Below are positions 19,321 through 30,508 of a stretch of 64,000 bases of DNA, in pieces (position 1 is the first letter of the stretch; each line of letters begins with the position of its first letter). The position numbers were made by a program, and so were the translations under genes. The notes under the pieces are model-generated. The model worked only from the letters and a program-made list of their open reading frames with translations. It did no database searches and was not told the DNA's origin. The DNA comes from Paraspadella gotoi (lineage: Eukaryota > Chaetognatha): contig CM119265.1 of the NCBI GenBank assembly GCA_051294375.1, forward strand, positions 7,450,629 through 7,514,628, read 5' to 3'.

Positions 19321-21578
19321 ATCAATCATTGATTTCGTCGACGCTCTTCTCTCCTTAAGTCCTCTTNNNNNNNNNNNNNNNNNNNNNNNNNNNNNNNNNN
19401 NNNNNNNNNNNNNNNNNNNNNNNNNNNNNNNNNNNNNNNNNNNNNNNNNNNNNNNNNNNNNNNNNNNNNNNNNNNNNNNNNNNNNNNNNNNNNNNNNNNN
19501 NNNNNNNNNNNNNNNNNNNNNTTCTGTTTTCCAGAGTTTTGCTCTAATTGACGCTCGACTTAAGGAACAAAATCTCTTTCTCACTCGCTCTCTATATTTT
19601 TTTCTCTCCTCTTCTTCCCNNNNNNNNNNNNNNNNNNNNNNNNNNNNNNNNNNNNNNNNNNNNNNNNNNNNNNNNNNNNNNNNNNNNNNNNNNNNNNNNN
19701 NNNNNNNNNNNNNNNNNNNNNNNNNNNNNNNNNNNNNNNNNNNNNNNNNNNNNNNNNNNNNNNNNNNNNNNNNNNNNNNNNNNNNNNNNNNNNNNNNNNN
19801 NNNNNNNNNNNNNNNNNNNNNNNNNNNNNNNNNNNNNNNNNNNNNNNNNNNNNNNNNNNNNNNNNNNNNNNNNNNNNNNNNNNNNNNNNNNNNNNNNNNN
19901 NNNNNNNNNNNNNNNNNNNNNNNNNCTCCCTCCAATTTCGAGTTTCCTTCCTTTTTTTAGTCTCAGCCTTATCGGTCTTTGCTCTTTCATTTCCTATTCC
20001 TCCCTTCCCGACTGACTCCCCTNNNNNNNNNNNNNNNNNNNNNNNNNNNNNNNNNNNNNNNNNNNNNNNNNNNNNNNNNNNNNNNNNNNNNNNNNNNNNN
20101 NNNNNNNNNNNNNNNNNNNNNNNNNNNNNNNNNNNNNNNNNNNNNNNNNNNNNNNNNNNNNNNNNNNNNNNNNNNNNNNNNNNNNNNNNNNNNNNNNNNN
20201 NNNNNNNNNNNNNNNNNNNNNNNNNNNNNNNNNNNNNNNNNNNNNNNNNNNNNNNNNNNNNNNNNNNNNNNNNNNNNNNNNNNNNNNNACCCCTTTCTTC
20301 CCCTTCCTCCTTTCCACCGTCTTATCATGCTCCACGTAATAATTTACTTCCTACTATCTTCCATACATAAAACCTTTACTGTTTGCTATTCATTTTCCTC
20401 TCCTAGTTTGCCCTACATTTTTCTTTCTTTCTTCTCGCCCACAATAATCATTAATACTCGATTTATTCTTTATAATTTTTATTCGTTTTTGCTTTGTTAT
20501 AACTCCCTCTCCTTCCATCTTCACGACAATTAATTCCATTCTCCCACTCTCCTTCCTTTCCTCCCTCTCTTTCTCCTTTTTCAAACTCCGTCTTTCTTCT
20601 TTCCTCCCTATCTCCTTACTCCCCTCCTCCTCCTCCTCCCCTTCCTCCGAACGTGCATCTTGTCCTCGTGTTGCTGTTCTCCTCTTCCCTCCGTCGCCTC
20701 TTCCTCCTCTCATCGACTCTGGCTATAACTCTTCCTCTTCCTCGATGCTCTACGATTCGTCTCCCCTCCTCTTCATCCTCCTCCTCCTCCTCCTCTTCCT
20801 CCCTCTCCCGGACTGAAAAGTCCAAGACTAACTTGTGTGTGTCTCTCGCTCTCTCTTTCTCTCTCTTTTTCTCGCTCTCTCTTTCTCTTTCCATCACTCT
20901 CGCTCTCACTCTCTCCATCTCTGTCTTTCACTTCAATTTTTCTCTCTCAGACGCATTCATTCCGGTTTTCTTCACAAATTTTTTTTTCTTCTCACAATTT
21001 TTTTTTCCAAAGGGAATGAAAATCACGTCCCGCATTTTTTTTTGCGGAATATTTTTCCATCAGGTTTTCGTCTCGGATTTTTTCCCCCTTTTTCTGTGAC
21101 GATGATAAAATAGTTGTGACAGAACAATATTGAGACGAAGCAAAATATGTTGTGGAACAAACGAAAAAACTCAACTGCTTAAACAATATTTAAATGAGTG
21201 GCCGATTAAAGTTGTAAAATTTTTAATGATTTTGATAGAATTGATAGAATTGAAAGAATATTTTTAACAGAATAATGTTAAGGTAACTTTGGGGGTTTGA
21301 AAATTTTTCTGGTGAAAAATATTCTTGTCTGTGTGACATTAAGATAAAAATGGAGTGTTAGTAAGAAATGTCGCGTTGGATCAAAAATAAGTCATCAGAC
21401 GTGATAAAAGGTTTTTTTTATACAAAAAAATTATTTTCAATTAACTTGAAAAAGCCATTACTTAATACAAAATAAAACAGCATAAAATATAGAGGTTACA
21501 ACTTTTTGAGGTCAAACAAACCTGAGGTTTTGCCCTATTTAGAAAAAGGTAGAATATGAATTTTTTGATTTTAGTTAC

Positions 21579-21580
<2 letters not shown>
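19321..21580. other. Gap-rich pyrimidine block and AT-rich spacer
   Basis: Three N gaps (19367-19521, 19620-19925, 20023-20288) separated by C/T-rich pieces, then C/T-rich DNA to about 20960 and AT-rich DNA to 21580. Long Ser/Leu/Phe frames, and Arg/Glu frames on the other strand, reflect the composition. Confidence 0.65.

Positions 21581-21581
<1 letters not shown>

Positions 21582-21639
<58 letters not shown>
21582..21639. repeat. Perfect (CT)29 microsatellite
   Basis: 58 bases of uninterrupted CT dinucleotides. Confidence 0.97.
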
Positions 21640-21642
<3 letters not shown>

Positions 21643-21714
21643 AAAAGAGAAATTAAAAATTCATAAAAAGAATCTGATATGAACCGATGAAGCGAAATTT
21701 AAATCGAAGACGAT

Positions 21715-21985
21715 TTCAATTCTCGTCTGCTCTCATCTTTCAATTCTTTCAATTCTTTCAATTCTCGTCTGCTCTCATCTTTCAATTCTTTCATTTCTTT
21801 CAATTCTTTTAATTCTTTCAATTCTCGTCTGCTCTCATCTTTCAATTCTTTCAATTCTTTCAATTCTTTCAATTCTCGTCTGCTCTCATCTTTCAATTCT
21901 TTCAATTCTTTCAATTCTTTCAATTCTTTCAATTCTTTCGATTCTTTCAATTCTTTCAATTCCTTCAATTCTCGTCTGCTCTCAT
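21715..21985. repeat. Higher-order minisatellite of 9-bp units
   Basis: Arrays of ttcaattct (9 bp) broken at intervals by the block tcgtctgctctcatc. Together they form a two-level repeat. All units are multiples of three, so the minus strand stays open as LKELKE repeats punctuated by DESRRE. No flanking exon signals, so treated as a repeat. Confidence 0.85.
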
Positions 21986-22029
21986 CTTTTCTAAGAAAAC
22001 AATTTTCCCTTACAAGAAAAAGCACAAAA

Positions 22030-22260
22030 CTCAGTCAGACGAAAGACGACGACGATGATAACGATAGAATTGACATCGACGATGACGACGACGAAAAACG
22101 ACGACGAAAATGACGAAGTTAACGAAGACGACGAAGACAACGAAGACGACGAAAACGACGAAAACGACGAAAACGACGAAAACGACGAAAACGACGAAGA
22201 CGCATCAACGATCAAGATGATTGCGATCAAAACGACGACTATAACGAAATGACGACAAAG
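22030..22260 (+). repeat. (GACGAAAAC)n / Asp-Glu-Asn-coding array
   Basis: Triplet and 9-bp arrays of gac, gaa and aac. Read as protein they give Asp/Glu/Asn runs, with frame changes at the A-runs near 22093. The end reads NDQDDCDQNDDYNEMTTK and stops at 22293-22295. It could be the acidic tail of a small protein, but nothing upstream supports a start or splice site. Confidence 0.6.
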
Positions 22261-22474
22261 AAGACGATTATGAAGGCTAACAGATCAACAAAATAAACAA
22301 CAAAAACAAAAACAAAAACAACAACAAAAAAACAGACGTACATCGAAGCGACATCAACGGTCGACTTTCAACGAAGCATAAAAATAAAAGGAAAGTCGCT
22401 CCGCTTAGACGAACTAGCGTCTCTTTTTAGTCGACTAAACAAATAAAAAAATATAAACAACGACATGGAAACAT

Positions 22475-22475
22475 A

Positions 22476-22507
<32 letters not shown>

Positions 22508-22615
22508 AATGGACGAAAAAAATCGCAAAACGAGGGGAGACAGCGTGCGTTCGGTACTCCGCGGTATAAAGGTGGGAGAAGGAAAACTCTTCCGGGCCTC
22601 TCTCTCTCTCTCCCT

Positions 22616-22652
<37 letters not shown>

Positions 22653-22665
22653 CTCTCTCTCTGCT
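22475..22665. repeat. (GAC)n followed by imperfect (CT)n
   Basis: (GAC)n at 22475-22508; after a short unique segment an imperfect (CT)n at 22598-22664. The rest of 22.3-23.1 kb is AT-rich spacer. Confidence 0.85.
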
Positions 22666-23162
22666 CTCTTCTCATCCCATCCCTTGTCACTCTCTATCTT
22701 ATCTCGACCGAAAGAGAATTCCGAAAAAAAAGGAGAAAAACATAAATAAAATATTCCGCGTCGCATCGACGAAATAATCGGAAAAAAAAAGTTTTTATAA
22801 ATAAATGAGGCGTTAAATAAATCGCCTTTCAAATAAATCTTTCGTTCAAACGAAATAATAATAATAATAAAAATATTCACCGCCTGGAAATAAGGTCGTC
22901 CCAAACAAAAAGCAGGTATTACTCTAACCGTGTTGCCATTTATTCCCCGTAAATTTATGAAGAAAATATTTATGGTATAAAATATCGTTATTTAAGAACT
23001 TCCCCGCGGTTGAGCGCGTATTTATTTATCAAGTAGGTATTTACTTCGCCTCTAGCGAGAAAAAGCTTAAAACCTTTTTTATTTTATTTTCTTTCGTTTC
23101 TGCTCAACTTTGTTGCGTAGGCAATGTTTGTTTGTTTTTCTCATTTGAACCTTTCCGCACCG

Positions 23163-23262
<100 letters not shown>

Positions 23263-23399
23263 ACAATATTTTTCTCTTACGTAAATTTAATATTCAAGAT
23301 TTTCCGTCTGAATTATGATAACGAAATTAAAAGATATTTTCCTCTTCATCACGATAGCAATCTAATCAAAGTGGCATCAAAATTGCAAAGGTTTCACGT

Positions 23400-24129
23400 T
23401 TCACGTTTTCTCTCTCCGTCTCTTCCTAAAGCTTCGAGTCCGTGAAAACTAAGATCGTGACCATCTAGAAACCTTGAAAAAAAAAAACCCAAAGCTCTTG
23501 ACGTCTCGCTATCTGACACCGACGTTCGGTGAGAGACCCGAGAGCGACTTTCCTCGGATTCGATTCGACGTTCTCCTCTCCGATTTCCTTTTCTCCATCG
23601 AACTCACCTTTCCTCACCTTCCTCCTTTCTCCTCTTCACTTCAAACTAATCAGCTTCAATTCCAGATCAGACTCTCTCTTCTTCCTCTTCCTCCTCCTCC
23701 TCCTTTTCCTCTTCCTCAATCTTTCTCGTCTCTCCACGTTCCTTCTCAACCTCATCGCCTTCCCCCCTCCCCGCTCACTCACTCTCCCTTTCGCACCTCA
23801 CCTTCGAAAGCTTCGCTTCGTCCTCACCACCTCGCCAGCCCCTTACCTCCCCTCACCTCGGCTTCCGGTTTTCACGAAAACGACGTCGTCGAACATAAGT
23901 AGAGAAGAGTTCTCTCTCCTCTATCTCGTCTCTCTCTCATCTCTCTCTCTGCTCTGCTCATAATCCGAGGCGTCTCGGCATGGGTAGAACATAGGACTCG
24001 ACACCCTCGTCTTCAATCTGTGTTCTCTTCCTCTCCTCTCTCTTCTCACATTCATCTCTCTCTCTGTTCTCTTTTTACGCTATTGTTGCTCAGCACACTA
24101 AATATGCCTATCGACTCTCTCTCTCCTCA

Positions 24130-24167
<38 letters not shown>

Positions 24168-24331
24168 GATCGATCGATCTCCTCTCGTCTCCTCTTCTCT
24201 CGCTCCTCCCTCTCTCTCATCTCTCTCGTCTCGTCTCATCTCTCTCTCTCGCACTCTTTCTCGCTCCTCCGTCACCTAAATATATTCGAACAAACGTTGA
24301 TTGAATAAACAAAAGTAAAACGCGAAACAAT
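23400..24331. other. Pyrimidine-rich block
   Basis: C/T-rich DNA with repeated ctctct, cctcctcct and cgatcgatcgat (24167-24179), running into a 25-base gap (24332-24356). A plus-strand Ser/Pro/Leu frame (23474-23902) is open but has no coding-like features apart from its first 40 residues. Not called. Confidence 0.6.
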
Positions 24332-24531
24332 NNNNNNNNNNNNNNNNNNNNNNNNNCTCAAAAGTTTTTTTTTTTTTTTTGAGGATTTGTTGAGGAGCGT
24401 TTTTATTTTGAACTAAAGCTCGAATTTTAACTTATTTTATAGTTTTAATAGATAGAAACACCTAACGGTGGAAAGTATAAAAAAACGCCTCTTTTAATGA
24501 AAGGGGAAGCGTCAGGTAAATTAATTCTCTC

Positions 24532-24574
24532 AATCGACAGGTTTTGCGGAAAAATTCCGCAAAATCTGTCGATT
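24532..24574. other. 43-base near-perfect hairpin
   Basis: AATCGACAGGTTTTGCGGA (24532-24550) and its reverse complement with one mismatch (24556-24574) around a 5-base loop. Eighteen of 19 positions pair. The flanks are plain AT-rich DNA. It could be the end of a decayed transposon or a small structured RNA; the sequence does not decide. Confidence 0.75.
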
Positions 24575-24599
24575 TTTTAAATCTGCTAGGCAACCAAAC

Positions 24600-25950
24600 T
24601 TTTGAATAAAATCATACGCTACCAAATATGTTTTTTTCTTACAATTACATTTTAAAGATTTTTATACGTCTAGTATGATATAAATGCAAAAAATGACGTG
24701 AGAATGAGAAAAGAGAAGGAGAAAGAGAGCTATGGATGAAAAAAAAGTTTCAGGAGAGAGAAAAAGAGGAAAGAAATTTTAATATATGTGGAGAAGGGGG
24801 AGAACGAGAACAATTAGGAAGAAAAGAAAAGATTAAGAAAGAGGGAAGAAAGAGAATCAGAGAGGAGGAGAGATAAGCAGCAGAGATAGAAGAGGAAGGG
24901 AAATAAAGGTAAATAGGAAGAAAACGAAGAAGGGATGACACAGAGGAAATAATGATGACAGAAAAGTCGGAGAAAGGGAGTAGAAAGATAGAGAGAAAGA
25001 GAGAAAAAGAGAGGGACAGAGAGAAGGTTAAAGAGAGAAAAAGTTTTAAAATATAGTGCGTTTTTTGCCTAATATCTAAAAACACGATAGATCTGACAAG
25101 CAATTAATCTAAAAGTTGCCCTTAGAGGCCATAAAAATGGCAATTTTAGTTTCTTTCTTAAAATAAGGGCAGGATACCATTAATAAATAGAAATGATTAA
25201 CTCTGTTAAAAAGAAATTATGTTCTTTACGTATTTTGAAAGCCATAAGAAAATCTCAGATGAGTTCTATGTTATAAGGAGAAGATAAAAAACTTTATAGT
25301 ATGCCAACCGTTTCTTTTTTAAATAAGCTGTATGTTGTTATATAATCGTAGGTGGTGTAAATATAAATACATATTACATAATTAGTTTTATATTATTATT
25401 GAATTTTTCATATAGTTAATGGCATTGTTGAACAAAAGTACCCTCGACTATAGGAAATCACTGCCTATAACAATCCATAAAGGACAGAAGCAAAAACCGA
25501 TAAAGCAATAAATAACTGAAACAATAAAGCATAACACGATTGCGCGGGGGGAAAAAAGCGCTTTTTCCAGCAGATTCCCCGCCGTTTTTCGAACGTCTCT
25601 CTCTCACCAGCGTAGCTCACGTTCCTTTTATAGTCTATTTCCCGTATATGTTATTTCGTACAGTTTTGTATGAAGCTAATAAAACGTCAGCTTTGTTTAT
25701 TTCTTCTTTTGCTTTTACAAGTTGTTTTCTTAAATTCCCCTAATCCTAATTGGAAATCAATTGTTACTATATCCCGTTGTAAAATTTGCGATCTTCAAAG
25801 TAAATCATCTCTCATGTTACACAGACTAAAATCTATAACAAAAAAACAAAAAACATTTCCAATCGTCGATCCCTGGGTTCAGTGTAAAGTCAGCCATTTT
25901 TTCCATCGCGGGTCTCAGACCACAGAATTCCGACCGTCGCGTCTGACGTC
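24600..25950. other. Spacer, GA-rich in part
   Basis: AT-rich with a GA-rich patch (24690-25040) and unique AT-rich DNA. No gene supported. A plus-strand frame from 25670 has two CxxC-like Cys pairs but no complete zinc-finger spacing. Confidence 0.55.
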
Positions 25951-26151
25951 AACGCCGAGTGACAATATTCCGTGTCAGGCGCAGGCCTCGCGAATGCGCC
26001 AAAGCCCCCATGGGTCGTCTTCGCCGTCGTTGTCGTCGTCGTCATCTTATTCGTCATCGTTTCATCTTTGTCGTCGTCTTCTCATTTTGTGTCGTCGTTG
26101 TTGTTATCGTTATTACAAATTCCAAATATCAAAATCGATTTCCTATTGTTT

Positions 26152-26384
26152 GACGACGACGATGACGACGACGACGACGATGACGGAAAAAAAAAACGAT
26201 GACAATGAACGACGACCACGAGGACGACGAAGACAAAGAGGCTTGTGTCATTATTTTAGTCATCGTTGTTATTTTAGGCTTCGTCGTTTTAGTCAGCCTC
26301 TTTGTCTTCGTCGTCCTCGTGGTCGTCGTTCATTGTCATCGTTTTTTTTCCGTCATCGTCGTAGTCGTCGTCATCGTCGTCGTC
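26152..26384. repeat. Inverted repeat with about 90-bp arms
   Basis: Left arm 26152-26243 and right arm 26295-26384 are reverse complements over about 90 bp. They include a non-repetitive stretch (cgatgacaatgaacgacg, gacaaagaggct) and an A-run of 10 against a T-run of 8. Only one substitution is visible. The 51-base spacer is unrelated to the arms. Outside the arms the DNA passes into GAC/GTC triplet arrays. A transcript would fold into a long hairpin. Confidence 0.85.
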
Positions 26385-26439
26385 GTCGTCATCGTCGTCG
26401 TCGTCAACGTCTTCGTCGTCGGTTGTCGTCGCGAAAATT

Positions 26440-26976
26440 CTCGTTGATGGATAGAATTGGGTTGAAATGCTTTTCCGTCTCCGAGAAACCGGAAGTGGTT
26501 GTGGCGTCGGGAGGCGTCTCGAGGCGCAGGTGTCGGTGCGGTTGTGGGCGTGGGCAAAATTAAGGGTGTGGGATTTTCTCTAATTTACCTTTTACATAGA
26601 GGAGGAAGGCGGAAAATTCAGGTTGATGTGGGTTAGCGGGAGTTGTGGCTGTTTGAGGTCCGTTGGCTTTTGCTGTATAGACTTGACGTGGATAAGCGTT
26701 GTGGTCGTTAGACCTCAGTGGGTGTGGGTTGACGTGGTTGCGATCAAGGTGGAAGTTGAATCTCGGACGGATGGGAACAAGAAAATTGGCGAAGGCGTCC
26801 GGAAAAAAAAAGGATTGCCGAGAAAAAAGTAGAGATGGCAGCCGGAAAAACGAGGATGTGTCAGGAGGACTAGTGATTCTGAGATAACGACAGGACGGAA
26901 AATAATTAATAATAAATAATAGGCATATATGCAATATGCATGAAAAATTAAGAATATGTGACCACGGTAATAACAA
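26440..26976 (-). other. Possible coding-like patch, minus strand
   Basis: Minus-strand frames here are less repetitive than the surroundings: RPRFNFHLDRNHVNPHPL and NAYPRQVYTAKANGPQ, ending near an AAAG|GTAAAT donor at 26590, then TAPTPAPRDASRRHNHFR. Phase across the two pieces does not fit a simple intron. Left as a weak candidate. Confidence 0.2.
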
Positions 26977-26999
26977 AAAATATTAAAAATAGAATTATG

Positions 27000-27846
27000 G
27001 TAGACATCATTTAAGTTTTCCATAAAATTAGTAACTTTGGACATTGAAAGGAAGTTTCTGCAACAAGCTAAAATAAAAATTACGCCGACCCCGAGTGAGA
27101 TTTTAAAATAACGGCAGGTCGTTAAGTATAAGGAGTTTAAGGTTTCCGGGAAAAAAAACAAGGCGGATAACCGGAAAGGCCCCCCAGACGGAGCGAGTAC
27201 CAACGGAGGCGAAGAAATGAAACAGGACCAGGGGGGAGGTGGGGTGGGGGGAGGAGGAAAGGAGAGTGACACAACATAGGTAGGACCGTGGGGGAAGTTT
27301 TGGGGGAGAGAAGGAGCAGGAAAACGAAATGAAATTAGTTTGGTACCGAAACGACGAAGTAAGAATGAGAAAGAAGGAAAGAGAAGGAATGAGGAAAGAG
27401 AAAAAGGGAAAAAAGAAAAGAAAAGAAAAGAGGAAGATGGCGGAAAAGATGGAGTTAAGAAAAGAGAGAAGAAAAGGAAAAAAATAGAGAGAAAAAATGT
27501 GGCTTTAATGAAAAAAAAAAAAAAAAAAATCTATTAAATAATTTTAAGTTTAAAAACTTAAAATGGTGAAACAAGTATTTTCGAAAATTTAATGTTTAAG
27601 TTATAAATATGTTGATTGATTGGTGTTAGAATTCGGTTAAATAGAACTTCATTAGTCTTTGTCTTAGTATTCGTCGTTGTTGTTGTCGTCGTCATCGTTG
27701 TTGTCGTCGTTTTGGTCGTCGATCTTCGATCCCTTCGTCCCCGGGCGTCCACCTCTGTTTTGCGCCTCCAGATTTCAAATGTCGCCAACAAATTTAAACC
27801 AAACAACACGGAACCTCAGAGATTTACGTTAAATTGGGAGTGGGTG

Positions 27847-27944
<98 letters not shown>

Positions 27945-28416
27945 TTTTTATTCAACTCTCTCCCTTTCACGAATTCCACTTTCACTTTCTGTTCATTCAC
28001 AATCTCTCCTTTTTTGGCATTTTTTCCTACCTCCTTGCTACAATAACCTAATTTTTTAACGACGTATTATTTCTTTAATTTATGCTTTACTCAGCTCCTC
28101 TTAAATTTTTTTCTTATTTCATTTTTCTTAACTAACCATCTTTCATCTTTCCCTTTTATTCCAGATAATCCTCTCACTTCCTCACTTTTCTCTTCTCCTA
28201 TTTTTTTAAAGCCCACCTTTTATTTATCTTTTCCTCTTTTCAACGCCGCCTCAGAAATTTTGCTTTCGCCGAAACATAATCTTTTTTTTCTTTGTTTATT
28301 CTCGTTGTTGTCTTATCAATTTTTCTTGGTTATGTATGAACTACAGAATAAATGGAACATGATAGAGAAAGTGTTTGGGGATTCGATTTTGGAGGGTGAA
28401 ACAAGATTCTGGAAAA

Positions 28417-28418
<2 letters not shown>
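27000..28418. other. Purine-rich and AT-rich spacer with triplet and (GA)n arrays
   Basis: Purine-rich DNA at 27180-27530, (GTC/GTT)n at 27672-27722, (GA)n with small breaks at 27846-27934, then C/T-rich DNA. No gene supported. Confidence 0.6.
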
Positions 28419-28512
<94 letters not shown>

Positions 28513-28520
28513 CATAAAGA
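28419..28520. repeat. (GA)n microsatellite
   Basis: About 100 bases of (GA)n, interrupted by regular gagaaa units in the second half. Confidence 0.95.
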
Positions 28521-28866
28521 GAGAGAGATAGACTGTATGTTCGTCAGTATGCGGAAAAAAAGCGAAAAAAGTACATAGACCTCGACAAAACGATATTAAA
28601 AAAAAATTGAATACAAACACTAAATATATTTTCTCTTCTTTCCACCTTCCACCTCTCCCCATCTCCCCCTCTCCCCCCTTTCTCTATTTCTCTCTTTTTT
28701 CCCCCTTATCTTTCACTCTTTTCTCCGTCGCATCGAAAAGTCGTTTTCTCACAACAAAGGTGAGCGAATCTGCGACGAATGACGAAAGATCGAGTTTGAC
28801 TCTTTTCTCATCATTTTCTCCTTTCATCTTTCCATTCACTTCGGTTCCACGCTTCTTTCAAAAACT

Positions 28867-28922
28867 CCTTCCTTTCTTTCTGTCTTTCTTTCTCTCTTTC
28901 TTTCTTTCTTTCTTTCTTTCTA
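28867..28922. repeat. (CTTT)n microsatellite
   Basis: About 14 copies of a CTTT tetranucleotide with a few CTCT variants. C/T-rich DNA precedes it from 28620. Confidence 0.9.
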
Positions 28923-29299
28923 ATACCAAAAAAAATGGAGGTGAAATCGAAGAAAAGGAACAACGGTCGACTTGAACAATCTTTCATCGTTTCACCTTTT
29001 TGGTTCCGCCCACATCCAAAGATTCCATTTCCCGCCCACTTCGACGACCGCATTTGGCAAAGAGAATGGTTTCAATCAACTTTTTTGGTTTTTGAAGAAA
29101 CTTTCGTCAAAATTTCTCCGCAGCTCAATTACCATGATTATTTTGCAAAATTATAGTTATAACCAAATCTCATGTTTGTCTTAAATTTTCAAAAATTGAT
29201 TTGAATAAAAAATTAGATCTATGTAATACGTATATTTGCGGCCGTATTCAACGCCTTATTCTTAGCGATACTACTATTTAGACATTTATTCATTTACAC

Positions 29300-29700
29300 A
29301 ATACATTTTATGTACAAGCTTAACATGAAGCGTGCAAAGTTCATTCACGGGATCGACTCTTCGACATAGAGTCCCATAATCTCGATTCAACGTTAGAGAA
29401 TGGTTTCGTCTGTTTATCGCTCGTCTCCATGACGACCACGATCGTTATCGGCGTCATCATCGTCGTTCGAAACCAGTAACATCGAGATCCAGATCGACCT
29501 TTTCGCGTCTCTACTTGACTTCCCTTCATTTCGTCGGCATTTGAAAAGTTAAGGACGCCGCCGCCGCCCGCCGCCGCCGCCCGCCGCCGCCGCCGCTGGA
29601 GTCGCAGCTGCCAACGAATGACGTCATCCGAATTTTTTTTTATCGACGAAAATGATTTTCTAGTCACGTTTTTTTTTCGCTGCTATGTGACAAAAGGAAT
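29300..29700. other. GC-rich patch with (GCC)n
   Basis: (GCCGCC)n with regular gcccgcc steps at 29553-29596, flanked by mixed sequence with minus-strand frames (for example FSNADEMKGSQVETRKG). Surrounding DNA is AT-rich. Could be a 5' exon or CpG island of a minus-strand gene, but no splice sites are clear. Confidence 0.3.
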
Positions 29701-30304
29701 TTTTTTTTGTCGGTCCTTATTAAGGACCTTAATCTTTTAGTTAATAAAATAATAATATTAATAATAATAATTTTGATAAGATATGTTTATTTGGAAAAAC
29801 AATGCGAACAAAAAATGAAAAGTGAATCTAATTTTACCTGATTTTATCCAATATTTTAAAATTATTGTTGCATTCAGATTTCCCGCGACTTGAACCTTCC
29901 TTGGTTTCCCATTTTTAAAGTTTTTGATTGTTAAGTTAAAAATCGGGATTTCCACCCACTCCGAATTCTTTTGACACGAAGACGAAAAAATACAATCGTA
30001 GTTTGACTCTTTTTTCTTTGAAACCCTAGTATTTCCTCTGATTCTCTCTCTCTCTCTCTCTCTCTCTCCCCCCCCCAATGAATCTTTCCCCAAGTAAACA
30101 CTTCATTAATTTCTTTCCCTCGTTTATCCTTGTCAGTTGTCATCTTTTTAAAATTCTTTTTTGTTCAATGTCACTTACGTCAATAGGGATTCCAAATAAA
30201 CAACGGCGAAAGATTAAATGTTATAATTCCAAGGCAACTAGTACGTCTTAATAAAATTTGTTACAATAATGAATGTGCCAAAAAATCCCGACAACTGTCA
30301 TCAA

Positions 30305-30508
30305 AACGTCGTCGTCGTCATCTTCGTCTTCGTCATCTTAGTTGTCGTCGTCGTCGTTTCAGTCATGTTTGTCGTCGACGTCGTCATCGCGATAAGCAAT
30401 ATCATCAGTCTGTTGCCTCTGGCTTTTCCTCCTCTTTGTCACCAATGCGTTGCAAATGCCATGTTTGGTCGTCGTCGTCGTCGTCGTCGCCGCCGTCGCC
30501 ATGGCAAC
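30305..30508. repeat. (GTC)n arrays ending in an X-box-like palindrome
   Basis: GTC triplets at 30307-30360 and 30469-30498. They end at 30495-30508 in GTCGCCATGGCAAC, a close match to the RFX-factor X-box (GTTRCCNNRGYAAC). The minus strand reads as an acidic Asp-run segment (CHGDGGDDDDDDDQTWHLQ). Whether the X-box is used cannot be told here. Confidence 0.5.

Noticed and set aside
21699-22025. Lys/Leu/Glu-rich minus-strand frame (LKELKE repeats)
   Set aside because: Entirely a 9-bp repeat with a regular interruption; no flanking coding signal. Recorded as a repeat.
25670-26560. Plus-strand frame with CKIC and two His near 25.8 kb, considered as a C2H2 finger
   Set aside because: The His spacing does not match any C2H2 pattern and the rest of the frame is GTC-repeat translation.
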